Assembly (NCBI RefSeq): GCF_014838715.1
Contig: NZ_CP061947.1
Coordinates: 2,108,001-2,172,000 of the forward strand
Direction: 5' to 3'
Origin: Algoriphagus sp. Y33
GTDB lineage: Bacteria > Bacteroidota > Bacteroidia > Cytophagales > Cyclobacteriaceae
DNA length: 64,000 nucleotides
In this document: in pieces, positions 51,471 to 59,633 of the stretch
Numbering within the stretch: the first letter of the stretch is position 1
Layout: each line of letters starts with the position of its first letter
Program-made: the position numbers and the translations under genes
Notes under the pieces: model-generated
The model's input: the letters and a program-made list of their open reading frames with translations, nothing else
Told to the model about the DNA's origin: nothing
The model's database searches: none

Positions 51471-54083
51471 ATGCCCTGTAGATATTTTCTTTCGCTTCTG
51501 TTGTTTATCAGCTCGTGGCAGATGGCCATGGGGCAGAATTCGACTATTGGTACGGAATTTTGGGTCGGATTCATGGAGAATCTTGATATGGAAGATGGTC
51601 GTTACAGTGACGTTGTCCTAATCATAACAGCTAATGAAAAGACTTCAGGGGTGATAGAATACCTCGGTCGCTCATCGTCGTTTGATTTGAATACAGGCCA
51701 ACAGTATGAATTCCGGGTGAATTCAGGTAATCTTAACCTGGTCCACAGAACTTCAGGGAAGGTGGAAAACAAAGGTATTTTTATCAAAGCAACCGGAAAA
51801 ATTGCGGTCCATGCTTTCAACGAAATGTTCAGAACTACTGATGGTACAGTGGTTTTGCCTGTTGGGGGTTTGGGAAAAGATTATTACATCACCTCGCATC
51901 AGGAAGTCAGTCCATTTCCCAGTACCTTACTGGTGGTGGCCTCAGAGGACAATACCAAAATAGAAATCACCACTTCCGTGAATTCGGTCAGCGGCAACAG
52001 GGCCGGGGTGCCGTCTATTATTGTACTTAACCGTGGGCAGAGTTACCAGATCAAAGCAGATAAAGATTTGACAGGTTCCAGGGTACGGATAGTAGATGAT
52101 AATGAGAACGACTGTAAAAAAATTGCTGTATTTGGAGGAAGCATGTGTACTTGGGTGGGAGATTGTGAGGCATGTGACAATCTTTTCCAGCAAGCCTATC
52201 CGGTCAGCTCCTGGGGAAAACACTTCGTACATATCGCATTGCAAGAGAGGACTTCAGGAGAGTTGGTTAAAGTACTGGCTTCGGAGGACGACACTGAAGT
52301 CAGTCTTAATGGAATACCTCAAGGGACCATTCAGAAGGGGCAATTTCTGACAATCAATTTCCGTGCGGACGAATCGGGAAAAATTGAAACATCCAAGCCC
52401 TCATCTGTCACCGTGTTTTCGAGAGGTGTAGGATGTAACGATAGTAATATTCCGGGACTTTCTGACATCGGGGATCCTTTTATGATCACCTACAGTCCGA
52501 TTGAGCAATTTCTAAAAGACCTGGTTTTCAATTCCTTCCAAATGGCTAACATTAGCAACCATTATGTCAACATTGTAGTGGAAGCCGGTACACAGCACAA
52601 GACGGCTCTGGATGGCGACAACATCGGAGGATTTTTTGAACCATTGCCTGGCGATACCGATTTTCAGATTGCCAGGATCAGGATATCAGGAGGTGTGCAC
52701 CATTTGACCAACCCGGATGGCTTTGCCGCATATGTTTATGGTTTTGGATTCCGGGAGTCTTATGGCTATGCTGCCGGGGCAGCATTGGGTAATCTGGACA
52801 TCGATATCCAATCAGAATACGAATTTGAAGTAAATGGCGACAAAGTGGCCTGTCTTGATCAGGAAGGGGCATGGAGTATCAGTACCGGCACTTCCGATTT
52901 TACGTATTTTGTATGGGACTTTGGAGACGGTAGTCCCTCCCAAACAGGTCAACATGCCTCTCATACTTTTACCAAGCCTGGCAAGTATATGATCAGTGTC
53001 ACCGCATCCACCGGTTCCTGTGAAGACGGGAATGAGGCCACATTTGAAGTGGAAGTAATGAATCCAGAAGCCGAATTGGTCGGGCAGACAACTGTATGTC
53101 CCTTTACCGAAGAAGTAATGTACCGGTTGGTGGACAAGCAGGATATCACCGACACTAAATTTGAAGCTATTGGAGGGGAAATCCTGGAAAGCTACTTAGA
53201 CTCTGTCTTGGTCAGGTGGGGTCCAACCAATCCCGACTCAAAGCTCATCATGACACCCTATACTGAAAATGGCTGCCCGGGCCGCCCAGTTGAATTGGAA
53301 GTGAAGATTGACTCCGATCTTCAGGCACTAAGACCAATTGGTCCGGAAGAAGTGTGTTTTGACCCTGGACTGGCCCACACTTACAGCGTTGAAGCCCACG
53401 TACAGGGAAGAGCGTATGAATGGACGGTTACCGGGGGTAAACTTGTTTCAGGACAGGGAAGCCATGAAATCCAAGTAATTTGGGATCAACCCGGAATACA
53501 AGCCACAATTAGCTACACCGTTTATGGCACAGAAAATCCTTCTTGTGTGGGTATATCTACTGAAATCAACATCAACGTGGCTGAGCCATTGGCCAATGTG
53601 CAGGTTACAAACGTAGCCTGCGCCAGCGAATCCTCTGGGACAATCGAACTTAAACTACTTGGAGACCACAGTCCTTATACCTATGAATGGCAGCATGATC
53701 CCAACTTAGATGGCCCAATCGCAGAAAATTTATCAGCAGGATTTTACTCGGTCACGATCAGGAACCAAAAAGGGTGCAGCCAGGTCATCAAAGCCATTGA
53801 GGTGAGCGAAACCGTTCCCATAATCAGGATGCCAACCGGCTTCGACCCCAGGCAAGCTCCGGGGATTTATGAAGGCGTATCCCATTGCGAGGTCAGTTTT
53901 GAACTATGGATATATGACCGTTGGGGAGCACTGGTTTATTACGGGGATACTGGCTGGGACGGCAGTATAAACGGGAAAGAGGCTCCCATTGGATCTTATG
54001 TCTATATGGTCAAATATTATTACACTCTGGATAAAAAAACACAGCGCGAGGAGAAAAAAGGCACTTTTGTACTTATTCGCTAA
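51471..54083 (+). CDS. IgGFc-binding/PKD protein with type IX secretion CHU_C tail
   Basis: 870 residues. Signal peptide (FLSLLLFISSWQMAMG). Residues 25-450 form an IgGFc-binding-like beta region (GTEFWVGFMENLDME, YITSHQEVSPFPSTLLVVAS, FGGSMCTWVG). A PKD domain lies near 460-540 (FVWDFGDGSPSQTGQHASHT). Further Ig-like repeats and one SprB-like repeat (EWQHDPNLDGPIAENLSAGF) follow. The C-terminal 70 residues (LWIYDRWGALVYYGDTGWDG, EAPIGSYVYMVKYYY) are a type B sorting domain (CHU_C), so it is exported by the type IX system. Likely a cell-surface adhesin. Downstream is relic DNA. Confidence 0.88.
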   Translation: MPCRYFLSLLLFISSWQMAMGQNSTIGTEFWVGFMENLDMEDGRYSDVVLIITANEKTSGVIEYLGRSSSFDLNTGQQYEFRVNSGNLNLVHRTSGKVENKGIFIKATGKIAVHAFNEMFRTTDGTVVLPVGGLGKDYYITSHQEVSPFPSTLLVVASEDNTKIEITTSVNSVSGNRAGVPSIIVLNRGQSYQIKADKDLTGSRVRIVDDNENDCKKIAVFGGSMCTWVGDCEACDNLFQQAYPVSSWGKHFVHIALQERTSGELVKVLASEDDTEVSLNGIPQGTIQKGQFLTINFRADESGKIETSKPSSVTVFSRGVGCNDSNIPGLSDIGDPFMITYSPIEQFLKDLVFNSFQMANISNHYVNIVVEAGTQHKTALDGDNIGGFFEPLPGDTDFQIARIRISGGVHHLTNPDGFAAYVYGFGFRESYGYAAGAALGNLDIDIQSEYEFEVNGDKVACLDQEGAWSISTGTSDFTYFVWDFGDGSPSQTGQHASHTFTKPGKYMISVTASTGSCEDGNEATFEVEVMNPEAELVGQTTVCPFTEEVMYRLVDKQDITDTKFEAIGGEILESYLDSVLVRWGPTNPDSKLIMTPYTENGCPGRPVELEVKIDSDLQALRPIGPEEVCFDPGLAHTYSVEAHVQGRAYEWTVTGGKLVSGQGSHEIQVIWDQPGIQATISYTVYGTENPSCVGISTEININVAEPLANVQVTNVACASESSGTIELKLLGDHSPYTYEWQHDPNLDGPIAENLSAGFYSVTIRNQKGCSQVIKAIEVSETVPIIRMPTGFDPRQAPGIYEGVSHCEVSFELWIYDRWGALVYYGDTGWDGSINGKEAPIGSYVYMVKYYYTLDKKTQREEKKGTFVLIR

Positions 54084-54137
54084 AGTTGCCAAAATGCACG
54101 ATTTTTCTATAAGGGTAAACTTGCCAAATAGAATACA

Positions 54138-54156
54138 CCTGCCTGCCGCAGGCGGG
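54138..54156. repeat. GC-rich hairpin, 8-bp stem
   Basis: CCTGCCTG, CCG loop, CAGGCGGG with one G-U pair. It lies 55 bp after the CHU_C gene stop and shares its core with 13348-13378. There is no clear T-tract on the plus strand. Confidence 0.5.
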
Positions 54157-54222
54157 GTTGATACTGATAATGGGCACAGGCATATTTTCTTTAGCAATCT
54201 GGATATAAGTAGGTGAACTGAA

Positions 54223-54673
54223 ATTGCAAAAGAAAGAGATGGAAGCTTCGAAAGTGTAATAGCAAAAATCAGTAAAAGCTTCGTTGAGAGCACTTCTATA
54301 CTAGTCTGGAAGAAAAGCAGCAACCCTACTCTACTTGATTGTGAAGAATCATGGTTTCGTAGATGGTAACAAACGAATTGCTGCAGCTTGTTTTCATCTG
54401 ATTATAATTTGTTTTTCAGCGGTCAGATGGAATGCCCTGTGTAATCATCCTCTTGTGTGAGAAGCTTTTCTCATGGGCATTTCTTCTCTTTTTGCAGTCG
54501 AATGATCTATTGAATAACAGTGAAAGAATAAAGATCATTAGCAATGATGCTCTAGCCAGCTTAAGGCTTTTCATTGCATCAAATAAACCAGAGAGCCTGT
54601 CCCGACGAAAGACGGGAAAATGGACACGGTAAAGAAATTGGTGATTAGTGTGTTGAATAGGAACCGCACTTAA
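54223..54673 (+). pseudogene. Fic/DOC-family gene relic, copy B
   Basis: Frames combine to KERDGSFESVIAKISKSF, RKAATLLYLIVKNHGFVDGN then KRIAAACF (the Fic motif H-x-F-x-x-G-N-K-R), an insertion of about 86 bp, LLFLQSNDLLNNSERIKIIS then NDALASLRLFIASNKPE, a 22-bp insertion, and MDTVKKLVISVLNRNRT. This is a RhuM-associated DOC/Fic AMP-transferase-type gene, inactivated by insertions and frameshifts. The 86-bp insert (about 54394-54480) contains CATCTGA/TCAGATG, AATGCCC/GGGCATT and GAGAA/TTCTC hairpins. Confidence 0.75.
54600..54617. repeat. 18-bp palindromic insertion in Fic/DOC relic B
   Basis: TCCCGACGAAAGACGGGA, same place as 50947-50964 in copy A. Confidence 0.6.
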
Positions 54674-55190
54674 TGGCAAAATTCTAAAATCAGATTCATA
54701 AGAATTTTTTAGAAAATCAATTCTACCCATTTTTCATGAAAAGAACCTAATTTTTAAATCTGAGAAGTGTAGTTGAATTTGAGTAATGAAAACTGTATAG
54801 TTCTGAAAGTAAATTTTTAGACCTGATCATCTTATAAAAATTAAATTTAAAATTAGAATAAGCCTAAAAAATCAAATCACATGGTTTTTTTGTACCGAAT
54901 TTGTACCGAAATAACGTTAACATACTGACTAACAAATAGCTGTACTTTCTGCATCGGAAAATAGAACCCTATAAACAACTATAAGTGAATATAAATAAAA
55001 CCCTCTAATTAAGATAGTTATAGGACTTATCGTTTTTAAGTAGTTTGTTAGAAAGCATAATTAGGCATGGTATTTTCGTGATTTTTTAAGGGTCTTTAAG
55101 AGGACCGGAAAATTCCAGAATAACTTTCTAAAGAACTAAAAATCAACTACTTTTAAAGTAAGACTACTGTGAATTTTTAATTAATAAGTA
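54674..55190. other. Gene-free stretch with tandem repeat
   Basis: About 520 bp, very AT-rich. TTTGTACCGAA occurs twice in tandem (54889-54899 and 54900-54910). The last 85 bp match the DNA before copy 1 of the DUF4943-like gene. Confidence 0.5.
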
Positions 55191-55703
55191 ATGAAAGCTA
55201 TACGACTTCCTATTTCAATCTTTTTACTATTGATTTTCCTTGGTTGTGAGGACAAATCAGAGCCTCCAAAAATGGACGTGGAACGTTACGTCAACCTATT
55301 GAAAGCAGGAGATTACGACCATTGGGAACTTCCGGATTTCAACTCAAAAGACATCCCTAAACTTTTATCGTATCGAAATGAAACTGAAATAATTTCTGAT
55401 TATCCAATAAATGCTCTTTCATCAGCTTGGTTCCCCGAATGTTCTTTGGGCATGTATATTTTATGGACAGTTGAATCCATTAGGGCAAGGTCAATAGGGA
55501 GCGAATTGCTGACCAGGACATTTCCGTCCTTAAATCCATTTGTGAAAAATCGGGTTGATCTTGAATATTTAGAACAGACCGCCCAGCTTCAGCAAGAAGT
55601 TGCTGATTCATACTTTGAGTGGTGGGAAAGTAATAAGAATAAGGACTTTACGGAATTTGATGAAATAGATCCTCTAGCTGATACAGAATATCGCTGGCAT
55701 TGA
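55191..55703 (+). CDS. DUF4943-like lipoprotein, copy 2
   Basis: 170 residues, the same length as copy 1 at 47904 and near-identical along most of it (about 21 differences by eye, several in the signal peptide). Signal ISIFLLLIFLGC, then EDKSEPPKMDVERYVNLLKA. The conserved upstream DNA suggests a shared promoter type and a recent duplication. Function unknown. It ends before a hairpin at 55752. Confidence 0.75.
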   Translation: MKAIRLPISIFLLLIFLGCEDKSEPPKMDVERYVNLLKAGDYDHWELPDFNSKDIPKLLSYRNETEIISDYPINALSSAWFPECSLGMYILWTVESIRARSIGSELLTRTFPSLNPFVKNRVDLEYLEQTAQLQQEVADSYFEWWESNKNKDFTEFDEIDPLADTEYRWH

Positions 55704-55751
55704 TTTTCCCAATCGCACAAATAGCTAACTATAGAAAGTGTTTTAGAAATT

Positions 55752-55770
55752 ATGTCGCCGTTGGCGACAT
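55752..55770 (+). terminator. Hairpin after DUF4943-like copy 2
   Basis: ATGTCGCC, loop GTT, GGCGACAT: perfect 8-bp stem, followed after TAACTTCCC by TTTTTG. Probably a terminator with a poor T-tract. Confidence 0.5.
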
Positions 55771-55992
55771 TAACTTCCCTTTTTGTTATTAAAAACATTA
55801 TACTTTTCTTAGGCATCTATAATTCCAGTATGTAATTCTTATAGTTCACCTAAAAGCAAGCTACTTTAATTTTTGTGGAATTAGCTTCTCTTTCATTAAC
55901 CAGCTGAATACTGCCCTCCTACTTGGAAGCAAAGACACTATCAAAAGATACATTTACGTTTTCTATTAGCTCTCGGAAAGAACATGTCAAAA

Positions 55993-56340
55993 TCAAACCC
56001 CTGTTACAACTTTCCAGTGGTTTAGCCCCCAGTCTTTAAGCGAATATATTATAGGGGTTAACGTATCTGCGTAAGGCTCTAACGTATAAGAAATCTTAAC
56101 CGGGTACTCATCCAAGACGGTACGCTTGATTAATTTATGCTGCTCCAGGTCTTTCAGTTCCTTGGCCAATACTTTGGGAGTAATCCCCGGAATACTTTCC
56201 TGTATGTCGGTAAATCGCTCGTTACCAACTCCCAAAGAAATAATAATGGGCAATTTCCATTTACCACTGATTACATCAAGGGCATCCCTTACCGGCTTCA
56301 CCGTGTTCAGGCAATCACAATGCATTTTCTTTTGTGCCAT
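55993..56340 (-). CDS. HxlR family winged-helix regulator
   Basis: 115 residues from the ATG at 56340 (MAQKKMHCDCLNTVKPV); ATGs at 56325 and 56388 are alternatives. The HxlR core is VRDALDVISGKWKLPIIISL and FTDIQESIPGITPKVLAKEL, with the wing SYTLEPYADTLTPI. Two Cys (HCDC) precede the core, suited to redox or electrophile sensing. A 10-bp inverted repeat (56362-56396) sits upstream, which favours the later start, since the earlier one would put the repeat in the coding region. Divergent from the LLM oxidoreductase at 56490, its likely target. Confidence 0.9.
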   Translation of the reverse strand: MAQKKMHCDCLNTVKPVRDALDVISGKWKLPIIISLGVGNERFTDIQESIPGITPKVLAKELKDLEQHKLIKRTVLDEYPVKISYTLEPYADTLTPIIYSLKDWGLNHWKVVTGV

Positions 56341-56361
56341 ACTTGCAAATTCAACAATCTC

Positions 56362-56396
56362 ACTTTCCTTTGGGAAAGCACTATACAAAGGAAAGT
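56362..56396. promoter_or_regulatory. Candidate HxlR operator
   Basis: ACTTTCCTTT (56362-56371) and AAAGGAAAGT (56387-56396) are perfect inverted 10-bp arms, 15 bp apart, between the divergent HxlR and oxidoreductase genes. Confidence 0.5.
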
Positions 56397-56405
56397 ATAA
56401 ATCGG

Positions 56406-56413
56406 TAACTTTG
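56406..56413 (+). promoter_or_regulatory. -7 promoter element of the oxidoreductase operon
   Basis: TAACTTTG matches TAnnTTTG, 76 bp before the ATG at 56490 and 9 bp past the inverted repeat, so HxlR binding would block it. Confidence 0.45.
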
Positions 56414-56489
56414 CAACTCTATTTTTATTCAGATACCAATCAAAGTAGAACTAGTCATTATCCAAACACTAAATCAGTTGTCCAGAGAT

Positions 56490-57509
56490 ATGAATCCACA
56501 AAAAATAACCTATTCGATTTTAGAGCTTGCGCTCGTCCCCCAAGGAGGTACGATCAAAGAGACGCTGAATAATTCGTTGGCATTGGCGATAAAAGCTGAA
56601 TCGTCAAATTATACCCGGTATTGGTTTGCCGAGCATCATAATGCAGACCATATCGGCAGCAGTGCCACTTCCATCCTCATCGGTTATGTGGCAGAAAACA
56701 CCAAAACCATCAGGGTAGGCTCAGGTGGAGTTATGCTGCCCAACCATTCACCCCTAATTATCGCAGAGCAGTTTGGAACCTTGGCTCATTTATATCCCAA
56801 CCGGATTGATTTAGGTCTTGGAAGAGCTCCAGGTACAGATCCTCAAACTGCACGTGCTATACGGTCTGATTTCATGGAGGCGGCACACTCATTTCCACAG
56901 GAAATAGACAAGATTCAAAAATACTTTTCCGGTGAAAATAAAAATTCCAAAGTGCGGGCAACCATTGCGGAAGGTACCGATGTGCCGCTTTACATTCTGG
57001 GATCCAGTACGGACAGTGCGCATCTTGCGGCAAAAAAGGGATTGCCTTATGCTTTTGCCAGCCACTTTGCATCCACACATTTATTTCATGCTTTAAGCAT
57101 TTATCAGCAGGAGTTTCAGCCGTCTGAGTTTCTAAAACGCCCGTATACTCTAGCAGGGGTAAATATTATTGTTGCTGATACAGATCAGGAAGCAGAGAAA
57201 CTGTTTACCACATTGATACAAATGTTTTTCGGGGTATTAACCGGATCCAAGGATGCATTGCACCCACCTACGGAAATGACTTCTGAATTGAAGGGCATGT
57301 GGCAACATCCTTCTTTACAACAGATGCTCAAATATTCCTTTGTGGGTAGTAAGCAAACTGTAAAAAAGCAGGTTCAAGAATTTCTTGCCGAAACTCAGGC
57401 AAATGAGCTTATAGCGGTCTCCACTCTGTACGCATTTGAAGACCGGATAAAATCTGTTGAATTATTCGGAGAAATCATGATGGAAATAAATGGAGAAACT
57501 AAGCAATGA
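56490..57509 (+). CDS. LLM class flavin-dependent oxidoreductase
   Basis: 339 residues from the ATG at 56490 (MNPQKITYSILELALVPQGG). TIM-barrel luciferase-like monooxygenase: YWFAEHHNADHIGSSATSIL, GGVMLPNHSPLIIAEQFGTL, NRIDLGLGRAPGTDPQTARA and LYILGSSTDSAHLAAKKG are the family's flavin and substrate loops. Such enzymes use FMNH2 supplied by a reductase. Its stop overlaps the next ATG (57506), so it is coupled to a second monooxygenase. Regulated by the divergent HxlR. Confidence 0.92.
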   Translation: MNPQKITYSILELALVPQGGTIKETLNNSLALAIKAESSNYTRYWFAEHHNADHIGSSATSILIGYVAENTKTIRVGSGGVMLPNHSPLIIAEQFGTLAHLYPNRIDLGLGRAPGTDPQTARAIRSDFMEAAHSFPQEIDKIQKYFSGENKNSKVRATIAEGTDVPLYILGSSTDSAHLAAKKGLPYAFASHFASTHLFHALSIYQQEFQPSEFLKRPYTLAGVNIIVADTDQEAEKLFTTLIQMFFGVLTGSKDALHPPTEMTSELKGMWQHPSLQQMLKYSFVGSKQTVKKQVQEFLAETQANELIAVSTLYAFEDRIKSVELFGEIMMEINGETKQ

Positions 57510-58630
57510 AGCATAAAAAGAAGTTAAAGCTTGCGGCCAATATTGATGGTCCAGGTTGGAATTTTGTGGGCTGGCAGTATCCCGATATGCCGGCTGATGC
57601 CGGTGAAAACATCGATTTTTATATCCAACAGGCTAAGCTGGCAGAATCAGCAAAGTTTGATACGCTCTTTTTGGTCGATGTAAGCCATGTAGGCCCCGGA
57701 AACATCCCACATTACCTGAGTATGTTCGAAGGTGTTTCCATTATGTCTGCCCTCAGTATGCATACAAAAAACATAGGACTTTCGGCTACTGTTTCGACAT
57801 CCTATGCCGATCCTTATTCTGTTGCCCGGCAAATCCTTTCATTGGATAAAATAAGTAAAGGCCGAGCCTCCTTAAATGCCATTACTTCCAACCCGGGAGG
57901 AATGGTCAATTTCAGCCGAGGTCACCTCAGAAAGTCAGACCAGTATCCCATGAATAAGGAATTTATGGAAATCGTGTTGGGATTGTGGGACACCTATGAG
58001 GATGATGCTTTTATCCGGGATAAGAAAAATGGGATATTCTTAAATCCACTAAAAATGCATAAGGTGAATTACCGCGGAGAATATTTTTCGGTTGAAGGGC
58101 CACTAAATCTTAGCCGTTCCGTTCAGGGGAGGCCGGTGCTGTATACAGCAGGTATGTCTGCAAAGTTTATCGATCATGCCACCAGCTATACAGACGGTGT
58201 ATTTACCCATGGCAGTACATTGGAGGAAACAGTGGCAATTGCTACCGAATTAAGACGACAATTAGTCCTAAAAGGCAGGAAACCGGAAGATTTTATCGTG
58301 TCGGTTTCACAGAATCCAATCGTTGGCAGAACCGAACAGGAAGCCCGGGAAAAATACATGGAATTGCTACGGTTAATTCCCAATAACAGCCTCTCCCGTC
58401 CTTTATTTTTTGGTTCAGCCGAGAAGGTTGCCGATCAGGTGCAGCAATGGTATGATCAGGGAGCAATTGATATGCTGATTCTCCGTCAGGACCACCCCCA
58501 TGGCTTGAGGGATTTTATAGAGTTAGTCGTACCTATTTTGCAGGAACGAGGAATATTCCGAACGGAATATGAATCAGATACACTTAGGGGCAATTTGGAA
58601 TTGCCCAAGCCGGCTTTCAGAAAAATTTAA
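57506..58630 (+). CDS. NtaA/SnaA/DszA-type flavin monooxygenase
   Basis: 374 residues, slightly shorter than the usual 430-450. LAANIDGPGWNFVGWQYPD, SMHTKNIGLSATVSTSYADP, GRASLNAITSNPGGMVNFSR, YRGEYFSVEGPLNLSRSVQG and VLYTAGMSAKF are the landmarks of this branch of the luciferase-like family, which desulfurises or oxidises aromatic or chelator compounds. It is missing the usual insertion at the C-terminal side. It is translationally coupled to the LLM enzyme at 56490, so the two are made together. Confidence 0.88.
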   Translation: MKHKKKLKLAANIDGPGWNFVGWQYPDMPADAGENIDFYIQQAKLAESAKFDTLFLVDVSHVGPGNIPHYLSMFEGVSIMSALSMHTKNIGLSATVSTSYADPYSVARQILSLDKISKGRASLNAITSNPGGMVNFSRGHLRKSDQYPMNKEFMEIVLGLWDTYEDDAFIRDKKNGIFLNPLKMHKVNYRGEYFSVEGPLNLSRSVQGRPVLYTAGMSAKFIDHATSYTDGVFTHGSTLEETVAIATELRRQLVLKGRKPEDFIVSVSQNPIVGRTEQEAREKYMELLRLIPNNSLSRPLFFGSAEKVADQVQQWYDQGAIDMLILRQDHPHGLRDFIELVVPILQERGIFRTEYESDTLRGNLELPKPAFRKI

Positions 58631-58754
58631 GGTTCCAAACAGTCCCGGAGCTAGGTTCATAATTCACTTTCTCTGCTTTGGGAAGCCCAAAAAAGGTATT
58701 TCCGGTATGTGAAACACTCAACAATAAAATTTATAACGTTAATTATATAAAAAA

Positions 58755-59510
58755 ATGAAAATAGGAATAATCGGTACAGGAGCAATCGGCGGTACTATTG
58801 CAAAAAAATTGATCACAGCAGGACATAATGTAAAGGTGCATAACACAAATAAGTCTGAAAAATTAAAGTTACGTGCGGATGAGTTAGGTGCAACACCCTC
58901 AACCGCAGATGCTATTGCAAAGGATGTAGATGTTGTAATATTATCCGTTCCCACTTTAGCTATTCCCAACCTGTCCAAATTGTTGTTTGCCGGTGTTTCG
59001 GAAGATGTCATTGTGGTGGACACCTCCAATTACTATCCATTTCGTGATGAGGAAATCAAGGAACTCCAAGACGGTAAGGTTGAAAGTGTATGGGTTGCCG
59101 AACAATTAGGGCGCCCTGTAATTAAAGCGTTTAATAACCTATTGGCGCACAGCCTTGAATATGGAGGAAAACCTGAAAATTTAGAGGGACGAATAGCAAT
59201 GGCTATTTCCGGCGATGATGAAAAGGCTAAAGTTTTAATATCCGGATTAATCAATGACGCAGGCTTTGATATTGTCGATGCGGGTGATTTAACAGAGTCT
59301 TGGCGACACCAGCCCGGCACTCCTGCTTATTGTACCGAATTAACTGTTGCAGAACTTAAGCAGGCGCTTGCCGACGGAGTGAAGGAAAATGCACCTGTTT
59401 TGAGAGATAAAGCCATTGTTGAACTTTCAGCAATGTCAAGCTATCCATCTCATCCCGATGTTGTTAAATTCAATAGAGCATTGTTTGAAAAAAATCCTAA
59501 AACAAAGTAA
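58755..59510 (+). CDS. F420-dependent NADP reductase-like protein
   Basis: 251 residues. Rossmann start MKIGIIGTGAIGGTIAKKL binds NADP; VVILSVPTLAIPNLSKLL and KVESVWVAEQLGRPVIKAFN then NLLAHSLEYGG match the NADPH-dependent F420 reductase fold. In this host F420 is unlikely, so it is probably a general NADP-dependent oxidoreductase. It follows the monooxygenase by 124 bp and may be in a separate unit. The next gene, an SDR at 59634, is a likely partner in the same stress response. Confidence 0.85.
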   Translation: MKIGIIGTGAIGGTIAKKLITAGHNVKVHNTNKSEKLKLRADELGATPSTADAIAKDVDVVILSVPTLAIPNLSKLLFAGVSEDVIVVDTSNYYPFRDEEIKELQDGKVESVWVAEQLGRPVIKAFNNLLAHSLEYGGKPENLEGRIAMAISGDDEKAKVLISGLINDAGFDIVDAGDLTESWRHQPGTPAYCTELTVAELKQALADGVKENAPVLRDKAIVELSAMSSYPSHPDVVKFNRALFEKNPKTK

Positions 59511-59551
59511 AATATAGCATTAGTAGAGGGACAGCATTTCGTTAAAACGTT

Positions 59552-59582
59552 TCATTATAACCTACTTCTGTATCATTATAAC
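59552..59582 (+). promoter_or_regulatory. Direct repeat, candidate AraC operator
   Basis: TCATTATAAC occurs at 59552-59561 and 59573-59582, a 21-bp period, two turns of DNA. It ends 14 bp before a -7 word (TAATTTTG, 59597-59604), where an AraC activator would sit. The AraC gene at 60511 lies in the same cluster. Confidence 0.55.
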
Positions 59583-59596
59583 GCTTGTTTGCTGCA

Positions 59597-59604
59597 TAAT
59601 TTTG
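59597..59604 (+). promoter_or_regulatory. -7 promoter element of the SDR gene
   Basis: TAATTTTG fits TAnnTTTG and lies 30 bp before the ATG at 59634. The usual -33 word is replaced by the direct repeat, which suits activator-dependent transcription. Confidence 0.45.
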
Positions 59605-59633
59605 TCTATATCAAATAGCTAAAAAATACAATA

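Noticed and set aside
54416..54730. Open frame of 104 codons on the minus strand across Fic/DOC relic B
   Set aside because: Base changes between relics A and B follow third positions of the plus-strand frame, so the minus frame is a by-product.
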